NCBI GenBank assembly: GCA_905236715.1
Contig: CAJOMQ010000005.1
Coordinates: 1 to 64,000, forward strand
Source of the DNA: an uncultured Bacilli bacterium
GTDB lineage: Bacteria > Bacillota_I > Bacilli_A > RFN20 > CAG-826
Reading direction: 5' to 3'
DNA length: 64,000 nucleotides
Shown here: piece after piece, positions 21,170 to 29,811 of the stretch
Numbering within the stretch: position 1 is the stretch's first letter
How the letters are laid out: each line of letters starts with the position of its first letter
Notes under the pieces: generated by a model
The model's input: only the letters and a program-made list of their open reading frames with translations
What the model was told of the DNA's origin: nothing
Database searches by the model: none
Position numbers and translations under genes: made by a program

Positions 21170-23317
21170 ATGAAAATAAATAAAACCCCAATTCTTTTGA
21201 TATCAATGTTATCTCTCTTCATGGTTCCTTCTTCTTTGGATGGAGATTTTAAAATTGCTGAAGCAGGAACAGCATCGGCCGATATACTTTTTTCTCACGG
21301 CACGATTGGAGTGGATAAATATTACAATTATTGTCCATCTATTATGCAAGAAGAAGATGGAACAAGACATATTTATTATTGCACCAATAAAGTGGCGGGC
21401 AATGTTACGGATTACATTGGATATCGAAAAGGTGTTTTACAAAACGGTTCTTATACATGGAGCGAAGAAACAATCGTATTATCACCATCATCTAGTGGTT
21501 GGGATTCACGACATAATTGCGATCCGAGTGTTATTAAAGGAGTTTTTAATTACAACAACCATGAATATCATTATTTAATGGCTTATTTAGGGTGTTTAAC
21601 AAGCGATTCAAGCCACAATGAAGTGGGAATTGCGGTTAGTGATTACCCACAATCAGGTTGGACTAAAGTTGAATCCATCAATCCCATTTGTCATTTTGTC
21701 GGAACTACTGGATATAGCGGCTGGGAATGGGGATATGGACAACCAAGTATCATCTCTGTTGATAAATTAGGCCAAATTTTATTGACTTATACCACGGGTG
21801 AAAGAGATGGAACTTATGTTCGTGTGGAAAAATGGGATTTTTCTAATTTAAATGCACCGATCAAATTAGCGGAAAATGCACATCTGTTTGTTAATGGATT
21901 AACTGATATTAATAAATCCGCCGATTACGTTTTAAACAATGTGGATTTTGCCTATGATGAAGCAAGTGGAAGAATTTATGGAATTCGTGATAGTCACCCC
22001 AATTCCTCTAATAATCCAGAAGTAGCTACTGAAATACAATTAATTTCTTTAAGCAAGAATTTATCCGATTCTTCTGTTGGCGGAAATTTGTTATCAAGTT
22101 CTGGTAGTTGGGTCGTAGTGGATAATATTGGCGTTTCTAAAACGGGTCTAGAAAGAAATCATAATGCTGGCTTAATTAGAGATGAATACGGGCATTTAAA
22201 TAATCCGTTATCACTTGAAATTATATTGACTGGTGCTTCCGAGTCATCCACAACTTGGGGTGCTTTATCCACCTATCGCTTATATTCATATCAAGTAGGG
22301 ATATTCAATAGTGAAAACGACCATTATATTGATGTGTCTGCAAATATCACCTATAACTTTACTAATCCAGATCAATTATCAACTTTTAGAATTATGCCTG
22401 ATAAGGGAGATTTTTCTTCCGGGAATGCCGTTGCTATAAGAATAAGAAACAACACTGGAGTCGATACTCCAATATGGATGGCTTTTAATTCCACGAGTGA
22501 TTATCGGTATCGAGTTATAAATAATACTGATTCAAGTAAGCAATATTACTTATTTTCCAAAAATGGTGAAGTGAATGCTTATGCCTATCGAACATGGGAT
22601 GGTGATGTCTGGCTTAAACCATATTTTGATGGCTGGCTAGTTATGAATAAAGATGACCAAATAACTGATCCTTCATATGCTAATCAGGGAACATTTTCTT
22701 GGAGTTCTATTTACGCCATATATTTTGGTATACAAACTTATTATGACAGCTACGCCAATTATGATGTTGGCGATATTTATATGGTTAACAATTTTGGCAC
22801 CAGTTTTGTTTTTATTGACCCCGTTTTGCAAGTTGGTTTAACAACAAATGAAAGAACAACACAAAGATTTATTTTAGATTATATGGGGAGTGGAGCCATC
22901 AATATAACTAGAAATAATATTTCTTATATTCCAGTCGTGGGATTAATTGACAAAATTGAATATGCAGATTCTTGTAGTGCGTCCTACGCCGATGGATATC
23001 ATAGTTATTCTAAAATCTTGCCATATTATAACGCAGTGAAAGATGACGCTGTCTTTATGAATTATTTCAACACATCATACATTTATGATTATTCACCGAT
23101 TGATACCACTCATTCGCAAGGCAAAAATACACTATATTTAGCTTCTTACAAATGGAATCTAATAATTGAAAGACATACAAATAAAACATATGGGAGTAAT
23201 CACTTGTTACCAATCAGCGAAAATTCCTTTGTTACAGGTTTAATTATTTTGAATATATCATTTGGTTTGTTTGCGTTTTTGATAATAATAAAAACAAGGA
23301 AGAAAAAACATGGCTAA
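21170..23317 (+). CDS. Surface-anchored GH43-like beta-propeller (paralogue 4) with accessory C-terminal domains
   Basis: YNYCPSI...YYCTN...GNVTDYIGYR...WDSRHNCDPSVIKG, then a region like the 20003 protein, C-term TM and KTRKKKHG; start moved to MKINKTP. Confidence 0.75.
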   Translation: MKINKTPILLISMLSLFMVPSSLDGDFKIAEAGTASADILFSHGTIGVDKYYNYCPSIMQEEDGTRHIYYCTNKVAGNVTDYIGYRKGVLQNGSYTWSEETIVLSPSSSGWDSRHNCDPSVIKGVFNYNNHEYHYLMAYLGCLTSDSSHNEVGIAVSDYPQSGWTKVESINPICHFVGTTGYSGWEWGYGQPSIISVDKLGQILLTYTTGERDGTYVRVEKWDFSNLNAPIKLAENAHLFVNGLTDINKSADYVLNNVDFAYDEASGRIYGIRDSHPNSSNNPEVATEIQLISLSKNLSDSSVGGNLLSSSGSWVVVDNIGVSKTGLERNHNAGLIRDEYGHLNNPLSLEIILTGASESSTTWGALSTYRLYSYQVGIFNSENDHYIDVSANITYNFTNPDQLSTFRIMPDKGDFSSGNAVAIRIRNNTGVDTPIWMAFNSTSDYRYRVINNTDSSKQYYLFSKNGEVNAYAYRTWDGDVWLKPYFDGWLVMNKDDQITDPSYANQGTFSWSSIYAIYFGIQTYYDSYANYDVGDIYMVNNFGTSFVFIDPVLQVGLTTNERTTQRFILDYMGSGAINITRNNISYIPVVGLIDKIEYADSCSASYADGYHSYSKILPYYNAVKDDAVFMNYFNTSYIYDYSPIDTTHSQGKNTLYLASYKWNLIIERHTNKTYGSNHLLPISENSFVTGLIILNISFGLFAFLIIIKTRKKKHG

Positions 23318-24236
23318 AGATAAAATGAAAGTAATATTGGATACAGATATTGGTGATGATATCGATGATGCATTTGCTTTGGCATATTTATTAAGCTCAC
23401 CAGAAATAGAATTATTGGGTGTTACCACGGTCTTTCGTAACAGCGCTCAAAGAGCGAGAATGGCAAAATATTTGATAAAAACTTTTGATAAAGATATTCC
23501 TGTTCACGCTGGCATTGATAATCCCATTAAACAAAATCCTGAAGATTTATTATCAATGGAAGTTAAATCCAAAATTAAATATGACAAAAACGGAAAATAC
23601 TGCATTCCTCAATATGAAGAAATTTATGACAAGGAAGAATATGAAGGCGATGATGCGGTAGATTTCATTATTTCAGAAATTGAAAAATACCCTAATCAAG
23701 TTATTTTATGTGTCATTGGGCCAGAGACCAATATAGCTGCTGTCATCAATAAAAGGCCAGATTTAATTCCTTTAATCAAGGAAATTAGAATCATGGGTGG
23801 CGCAATTGGTGACACTATTAATTATCCAGAATGGAATATTGTCTGTGATCCGGAAAGCGCAAAAATTGTTTATAAAAGTGGTGTAAAAATATACGCCACT
23901 GGTTGTAACGTTACTTTACAGTGCCCACTTTCTGATGAGAACATCGCCTTATTAAAGTCAATTGAGTCAAATAAATTATCGGTGTTAGTAAATATGATGA
24001 ATAAATGGCTAGAACATTATTCTTTTACTAGGCCCGTTCTTCATGATCCATTAGCAGTTTCTACTTTAATTGAAGATTTTGTTGTTTTTAAAAAGAAAAA
24101 AATGAAAGTTATTATCGATGGCGAAAAACGCGGTTGGACTATTCCTAGCGAAGATGGAAAAGAATGCTTTGTCGGTGTTTCGCTTAATCATAACTTAGAT
24201 TTCATTTCCCATATCAAAGAGCGAATTTTTAAATAA
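23310..24236 (+). CDS. Inosine/uridine-preferring nucleoside hydrolase family
   Basis: DTDIGDDIDDAFALAYLL, IRIMGGAI, RPVLHDPLAV motifs; no signal peptide. Confidence 0.9.
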   Translation: MAKDKMKVILDTDIGDDIDDAFALAYLLSSPEIELLGVTTVFRNSAQRARMAKYLIKTFDKDIPVHAGIDNPIKQNPEDLLSMEVKSKIKYDKNGKYCIPQYEEIYDKEEYEGDDAVDFIISEIEKYPNQVILCVIGPETNIAAVINKRPDLIPLIKEIRIMGGAIGDTINYPEWNIVCDPESAKIVYKSGVKIYATGCNVTLQCPLSDENIALLKSIESNKLSVLVNMMNKWLEHYSFTRPVLHDPLAVSTLIEDFVVFKKKKMKVIIDGEKRGWTIPSEDGKECFVGVSLNHNLDFISHIKERIFK

Positions 24237-24332
24237 ATATTTTTCATAAAATCAATTCCTATTTCATGATTAGATTTACCTAATTTTCATTTATAATGAA
24301 AATGGAATTGTATTAAAAATGTAATTTTAAAC

Positions 24333-24360
24333 TTGATTAAGTAACCAAATTGGTTATAAT
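24333..24360 (+). promoter_or_regulatory. Promoter TTGATT-16-TATAAT with embedded operator
   Basis: Perfect inverted repeat TAACCAA-A-TTGGTTA (24342-24356) overlaps the -10; imperfect copy TAACCAATCTGGATA at 24371-24385. Confidence 0.6.
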
Positions 24361-24388
24361 ATAAAAAAGGTAACCAATCTGGATATAT

Positions 24389-24769
24389 ATGAAAAATATT
24401 CGCGAATTAAGAAAAAGCACACAGTTGACACAAAACATTCCTCTATCAACCTTAAGAAAGTGGGAACAAGGAGAAACTTGTCCGTCTTATTATTTGGTGA
24501 AACTTATTGAGCAATCTCTCCCAGTCTCCAATAATGAATTAAAAAAGATCGTCAGTCGAAGCAATAAAATATTTTATATCGATGTTACTCATAAACGAGT
24601 GAGTGATTCCCTTGGTAATTGGATTTCTTTTAATGAAGATTATGAGGATATTATTGAATCTAATGCCGGAATCTATTTAGAAAAACTTTTTAATGGATTT
24701 TATGAATTGGTACATGATTTTGATAAAGATTTATATTTTGATAAAAAAGAAAAAGTCATTTGGGGATGA
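24389..24769 (+). CDS. XRE-like HTH protein, possibly internally shortened
   Basis: IRELRKSTQLTQ...IPLSTLRKWEQGETCPSYYLVKLIEQSL. Confidence 0.6.
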   Translation: MKNIRELRKSTQLTQNIPLSTLRKWEQGETCPSYYLVKLIEQSLPVSNNELKKIVSRSNKIFYIDVTHKRVSDSLGNWISFNEDYEDIIESNAGIYLEKLFNGFYELVHDFDKDLYFDKKEKVIWG

Positions 24770-24852
24770 TTTTAAGTATCTCTGACAAAGAGAATCATTA
24801 TTAATGCATAAAAATAAAATAGTGTGTCTTACACATTCCCCCAAATGGAGAC

Positions 24853-25068
24853 ATGCCTTTAGAAGAAAAAACGCTTAACCATGTGAATGATCCTCTGATT
24901 ATTGATTTAGATCATATCCACCCAGATTTTTCTATTTACCGCAAAGATATTGATGAAGAGCAGAAGCGATATGACATTATCGAGCGGTTATTTTATAAAA
25001 AATTTGAAGCACTGAAGAAATTTCAAAAAAAACGAAGAACTTTCAATAATAAAACCCCTTTGCTTTAA
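24853..25068 (+). CDS. Small hypothetical protein
   Basis: 71-aa ORF, SD GGAG, followed by a terminator. Confidence 0.45.
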   Translation: MPLEEKTLNHVNDPLIIDLDHIHPDFSIYRKDIDEEQKRYDIIERLFYKKFEALKKFQKKRRTFNNKTPLL

Positions 25069-25082
25069 TAGCAGAAGGGGTT
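25053..25082. terminator. Bidirectional terminator AACCCCTTTGCT/AGCAGAAGGGGTT
   Basis: Long GC stem with one bulge between convergent genes. Confidence 0.75.
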
Positions 25083-25106
25083 CTGTTTTATTTAATGGTA
25101 TTTTTA

Positions 25107-25868
25107 TTATTTATTTCCCACTAAAGAGTAAGCATCTTCATCGACATAAATTGTGCAATCAGGATGCTTTTGCAATATGGAACAAGGCATTGATTCAGTG
25201 ATTGGTCCTTTAATCAAACCATAAACCGCTTGTGCTTTATTTTTGCCTGTCGCAATTAAAACAATCTTTTTGGCATTCATGATGGATTTTAAACCCATAG
25301 TGACCGCGCGTGTTGGCACTTCACTGATGTCATTAAATAAACGTGAATTATCTTTAATTGTTTGCGCAGTTAATTCCGTTTCATGAGTTAAAGAATCAAA
25401 CGGAGTATTGGGTTCATTAAACGCAATATGACCATCGCTACCGATACCGAGTATTTGAATATCAATACCACCGGCTTTAGCAATCATATCATCATATTCA
25501 TGCATAAATTTTTGATAATCACCCACACCTAATAAGACATTGGTGTTAGCTTTATCAATATCGATATGATTGAATAAATTTTCATTCATGAAATAGCGGT
25601 ATGATTGGTTATGAGTACCATCTAAACCGACATATTCATCAAGATTAAAAGTGGTGACATTTTTAAATGACACTCTTCCTTCTTTATTAGCTTTAATTAA
25701 ATCAGCGTAAACCTGTAGTGGTGATGTACCTGTGGCTAAGCCAATAACCGGTTTTTCTTTTTCGTTAATCACTTTAATAAAATCTTCAGCGATTAAGGCT
25801 GATATTTCTTTTTCGTTTCCAACGACAATTTTCATAATCTTTGTCTCCTGTTTATTTTCTTTCCACAA
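25107..25868 (-). CDS. nagB: Glucosamine-6-phosphate deaminase
   Basis: GLATGTSPLQVYADLI, NLDEYVGLDGTHNQSYRYFM, GIGSDGHIAFNEP. Confidence 0.95.
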   Translation of the reverse strand: MWKENKQETKIMKIVVGNEKEISALIAEDFIKVINEKEKPVIGLATGTSPLQVYADLIKANKEGRVSFKNVTTFNLDEYVGLDGTHNQSYRYFMNENLFNHIDIDKANTNVLLGVGDYQKFMHEYDDMIAKAGGIDIQILGIGSDGHIAFNEPNTPFDSLTHETELTAQTIKDNSRLFNDISEVPTRAVTMGLKSIMNAKKIVLIATGKNKAQAVYGLIKGPITESMPCSILQKHPDCTIYVDEDAYSLVGNK

Positions 25869-26505
25869 ATTCTTTGGTGGCTTTGATAATGACGTTTTCT
25901 GGATAAACCCCTCGTCCCATCGTTAACGGGTACATTTGACTATTTTTACCCACGATAGTGCCGGGATTTAAAACAGAACCACATCCTATATCAGCGTGAT
26001 CTCCTAATATCGCTCCGATTTTTCTTATTCCGGTAGCAATATCTGTTTCTCCATGGATGACAACGGGTTGACCATCACTTTTTAAATTAGAACAGATGGA
26101 ACCCGCACCCATATGGGCATAGTTGCCTAGTACGCTGTCACCTACATAATTATAATGCGGAACTTGTACATGTTTTAATAATAATGCATTTTTTAATTCA
26201 GATGAATTACCAATAACGCATTCATCACCAATAAGGACAGAACCACGAATATAGGCTCCTGGTCTAATTTCTACCTTATGACCAATAATCGTTGGACCAA
26301 CAATAGTGGCGGTTTCAGCAATTTTTACGTCCTCTCCCACTAAGACATCATCTTTGATTTTGTGATAGCCAGGAAGACCTTCTTTAATAATTTTTTGGAT
26401 ATATTCTTTTAAAAGAGGTAATAATTCCCAAGGATATTCTTTGTCAAACAAGAAATCATCAATATGTGAAATTTCACTAGGAGAAAATAAATCTTTTGTT
26501 TTCAT
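25852..26505 (-). CDS. Left-handed beta-helix (hexapeptide) sugar-nucleotide acyltransferase-like protein
   Basis: Hexapeptide repeats from VGEDVKIAETATIVGPTIIGHKVEIRPGAYIRG onward; start at MKTKDLF. Confidence 0.8.
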   Translation of the reverse strand: MKTKDLFSPSEISHIDDFLFDKEYPWELLPLLKEYIQKIIKEGLPGYHKIKDDVLVGEDVKIAETATIVGPTIIGHKVEIRPGAYIRGSVLIGDECVIGNSSELKNALLLKHVQVPHYNYVGDSVLGNYAHMGAGSICSNLKSDGQPVVIHGETDIATGIRKIGAILGDHADIGCGSVLNPGTIVGKNSQMYPLTMGRGVYPENVIIKATKEFVERK

Positions 26506-26506
26506 C

Positions 26507-28135
26507 TTATTCACCGAGATATCCTCCTTTTTTGATGAGATTAAAAATATCATCGATATAATTGAGACATAGTTGTTCATCATCCGCTTCAACCATAATA
26601 CGGATAACTGGTTCGGTGCCTGATTCACGTAATAAAATTCTTCCTTTGTTGGTCAATTCTTCATTAATCTTGGCTACTTTTTGTTGAATTAATGGATTAT
26701 TAGCCACCATCTTCTTATCAATAACACGGACGTTTTTTAAATATTGTGGATATAATTTGACTGGTTCCGCTAATTTGGAAAGTGATGATTTTTTATCAAT
26801 CATTTCTTCGGTAATTTTAATCGCGGTCAAAATGCCGTCACCTGTTGTGGCGTATTTACGAATGATGATATGACCAGATTGTTCTCCACCTAGCCAATAA
26901 TTATTTTTCATCATTTCTTCGTAGACAAAGCGGTCACCAACTTTTGTTTGTACATTATTAATACCAGCTTCTTTTAGCGCTTTGGTTAAACCGGAATTAG
27001 ACATAATAGTGGAAACGACAGTGTTATTATGTAAATAACCATTTCTCTTACTTCTCTGCGCTAAAATATACATGATTTTATCGCCATCGACAATTTCACC
27101 GTTTTCATCAACCGCTAAACATCTATCGCAATCACCATCAAAAGCAAAACCCACATCAAGGTGATTTTCTTTCACTAATTGCTGCAATTTTTCGATATGG
27201 GTGGATCCGATTCCTTTATTAACATTCAAGCCATTGGGTTCATCACCAATAACCATTAAATTAGCCCCTAATGCTGAAAAGACATTGCGGGCAATCATCC
27301 ATGCCGCTCCATTAGCACAATCAAGGCCGATTCTTAAATCTCTAAAGGAAGTCGCGGAAGTGGAAATAAGATAACCTGTATAACGATTTCTTCCTCCTAC
27401 ATGGTCAACCACATAGCCGATGTTTTCTCTTGTGGCATAAGGAAGGTCGCCTTCTAGACCTAATTCTTCCATTTTTCCATCGATATAAAATTCAATGAGA
27501 TGTGTAACATCATCATCAAGTTTTTCGCCACGTTCGTTTAAAATTTTAATCCCGTTATCATAAAAGACATTATGACTTGCGGTAATCATCACACCACAAT
27601 CAAAACCTTCGGTTCTGGTGACATAAGAGACACTAGGAGTGGTGGTAACATGCAAAATATAAGCATCCGCACCAGAAGCGGTGATGCCAGCGCATAAAGC
27701 GTATTCATACATATAAGAACTGCGTCTAGTATCTTTACCAATAACAATACGCGCATGTTCGCCCTTTTTGTGTTTACCGATAAATGGAACTTGTGAATAA
27801 TACCAGCCCAAAAATCTTCCCACTTGATAAGCGTGATAAGCGGTGAGGTTTTTATTTGATTCACCACGGAAACCATCAGTGCCAAAATATTTATTTTTCA
27901 TAGGCGCTTTTATCTCACTTTTACGTACATTTAATTGACAATTATCATCTAATAGTTGATCTACAGATACATGAAATAATTGACTTAATTCAACAAGTTT
28001 ATCCACTTTGGGATTAGCTTCGCCTTTTTCCCATTTTGAGACCGATTGACGGGAAACTGAAATGTGACTGGCTAATTGTTCTTGTGACATATTGGCCGTC
28101 ACTCGTAAATGTGTAATTTTTTCTGCTAATGTCAT
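26507..28135 (-). CDS. glmM: Phosphoglucosamine mutase with N-terminal XRE HTH domain
   Basis: N-term MTLAEKITHLRVTANMSQEQLASHISVSRQSVSKWEKGE, then KYFGTDGFRG...ITASHN...FDGDCDRC...RESGTEPVIRIM; SD GGAGG 6 nt before ATG. Confidence 0.93.
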   Translation of the reverse strand: MTLAEKITHLRVTANMSQEQLASHISVSRQSVSKWEKGEANPKVDKLVELSQLFHVSVDQLLDDNCQLNVRKSEIKAPMKNKYFGTDGFRGESNKNLTAYHAYQVGRFLGWYYSQVPFIGKHKKGEHARIVIGKDTRRSSYMYEYALCAGITASGADAYILHVTTTPSVSYVTRTEGFDCGVMITASHNVFYDNGIKILNERGEKLDDDVTHLIEFYIDGKMEELGLEGDLPYATRENIGYVVDHVGGRNRYTGYLISTSATSFRDLRIGLDCANGAAWMIARNVFSALGANLMVIGDEPNGLNVNKGIGSTHIEKLQQLVKENHLDVGFAFDGDCDRCLAVDENGEIVDGDKIMYILAQRSKRNGYLHNNTVVSTIMSNSGLTKALKEAGINNVQTKVGDRFVYEEMMKNNYWLGGEQSGHIIIRKYATTGDGILTAIKITEEMIDKKSSLSKLAEPVKLYPQYLKNVRVIDKKMVANNPLIQQKVAKINEELTNKGRILLRESGTEPVIRIMVEADDEQLCLNYIDDIFNLIKKGGYLGE

Positions 28136-28179
28136 ATGAAACCTCCGCAACTGCTGGGTGCTTTATATATCTGAAATCT

Positions 28180-28208
28180 ATTATATGGAGGTAAAATAGA
28201 CCATACAA
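28180..28208 (-). promoter_or_regulatory. Promoter TTGTAT-17-TATAAT for the glmM cluster
   Basis: Read on minus strand, upstream of 28135. Confidence 0.5.
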
Positions 28209-28360
28209 CGCAATTTTAGTGAATCTATCAATGTTAAAATTAGTTGCGAAAACATGTAATTAGAATTAAATTTTCGTGGAATCACCATATTATTTGGCTA
28301 CGCTATGTTGCTTTTTCTCTTTTTCTTTTGTGCGTAGGGTGGTAAATTTATATCGTTGCT

Positions 28361-29236
28361 ATGCGAACAAATATTTATTTTGATCCAAAGAGTAAAAAAT
28401 TTCCTTATCCGGAAATTACTGATAAACATTATTTGATTGTTAAAAAAGATAATGGGATGGTTTTTGATGAAAATTATCCCTATATTGATAGGTCAAAGAA
28501 GATGCTCGGAAAACAAAAACGCTTGCGTTTTCTTTTAAAAGCTTTAGTTTTCCCAATGACCTATGTCCGTTTGCATTTAAAAATCAAAGGAAAAGAGAAC
28601 CTGAAAAAATATAAAGATGTTTTAAAAGATGGGGCCATTACCATTTCTAATCATGTCAATATGTGGGACTTTTTAGCGGTTACTGCCGCCTTAAAACGGC
28701 AAATGCATGTCCTTGTTTGGGATAAGAATGTCAAAGGCGAAAATGGCAAATTAGTCCGTCTTATCGGTGGTATTCCCATTCCTAATGATAATTTCAAAGC
28801 GATGATTGCGTTTCAAAATGAAATTGAAAATTTTTTAATGGATGATCATGGTTGGTTACATATTTATCCAGAAGGTAGCATGTGGGAATATTACGCACCT
28901 ATCCGCCCCTTTAAATTAGGCGCGGCTTATTTTGCGGTGAAAACTAATAAACCCATTCTTCCTCTCGCTTTTTCATATCGTAAGCCGAATAAATTTAGAG
29001 AAATGATTGGTCAACCAGGTTTTTATACCTTAACCATTGGTGAACCTATTTTCCCCAATCAAGAATTAGCAGCGAAAGATGCGGAAATAGATTTAACTAT
29101 TCGTATGCATGATGCGATTTGTCGATTAGCCAATATTGATCCAGAAGAAAATATTTATCAACCTGTTTTTGATAACGATCAACGTGTTGACTATTACACA
29201 AATTCATACGGAAAAAAACATAAGAATTCCTTCTAA
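28361..29236 (+). CDS. 1-acyl-sn-glycerol-3-phosphate acyltransferase (PlsC family)
   Basis: ISNHVNMWDFLAV (HX4D-like) and YPEGSMWEYYAPIRPFKLGAAYFA. Confidence 0.88.
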   Translation: MRTNIYFDPKSKKFPYPEITDKHYLIVKKDNGMVFDENYPYIDRSKKMLGKQKRLRFLLKALVFPMTYVRLHLKIKGKENLKKYKDVLKDGAITISNHVNMWDFLAVTAALKRQMHVLVWDKNVKGENGKLVRLIGGIPIPNDNFKAMIAFQNEIENFLMDDHGWLHIYPEGSMWEYYAPIRPFKLGAAYFAVKTNKPILPLAFSYRKPNKFREMIGQPGFYTLTIGEPIFPNQELAAKDAEIDLTIRMHDAICRLANIDPEENIYQPVFDNDQRVDYYTNSYGKKHKNSF

Positions 29237-29267
29237 TATTTTGTTTAATATGGTTATTAATCCGCAC

Positions 29268-29663
29268 TTACTGTGCGCTTTTATTTTCTAATCCAAGATA
29301 ATGAATGATGGCGCCGGTTGCAGATAACAATAATGAGAGATGTAACGCCATCGACATATAGCCTAATAAGCCATCTTCAAAAGAAGTAGTGCGCAAGATA
29401 ATGTGTAAGGTAGTGAGCGCTACTAAACCGATTGATAAAATCCAATAATAAATTTGGATATTTTCTTTCTTTTTAATAAAGAAATAAATAATAGAAATAA
29501 TCGCCGTAGCAATGATAAATAAATACATGATAATAGTGAAGAAAATATGAACAAAATTCCCCTTATCAATGGTAAAAATAAACCACACTGAAACACCTGT
29601 GGCTACAGTTAATCCCACTAAAGACATAATTTCACCAATGAGTCTAGCTGTTTTCTTATTCAT
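29268..29663 (-). CDS. Hypothetical four-TM membrane protein
   Basis: Hydrophobic ORF, MNKKTARLIGEIMSL. Confidence 0.6.
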   Translation of the reverse strand: MNKKTARLIGEIMSLVGLTVATGVSVWFIFTIDKGNFVHIFFTIIMYLFIIATAIISIIYFFIKKKENIQIYYWILSIGLVALTTLHIILRTTSFEDGLLGYMSMALHLSLLLSATGAIIHYLGLENKSAQ

Positions 29664-29811
29664 AGTGGGCTAGTTCCTCAAGAGATTGTTCTTCATCATT
29701 AATTTGTGTTTCTTCTTTTTTTAAACTAGTAAAAGATATGACTGTCGCGGTAATCGCAAATAGAGAAATCAAAGAAGCAATAATAATGCGAATAATTGTC
29801 TTTTTCTGCAT
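29656..29811 (-). CDS. Small single-pass membrane protein (51 aa; MQKKTIIRIIIASLISLFAITATVISFTSLKK...)
   Basis: Not in ORF track; stop overlaps the next ATG (ATGAATAA); TACTAT box 9 nt upstream. Confidence 0.5.
   Translation of the reverse strand: MQKKTIIRIIIASLISLFAITATVISFTSLKKEETQINDEEQSLEELAHYE

Noticed and set aside
26506-26628. 41-aa extension of the hexapeptide transferase (MNQAPNQL...)
   Set aside because: Out-of-frame translation of glmM; start at MKTKDLF 26505 fits better
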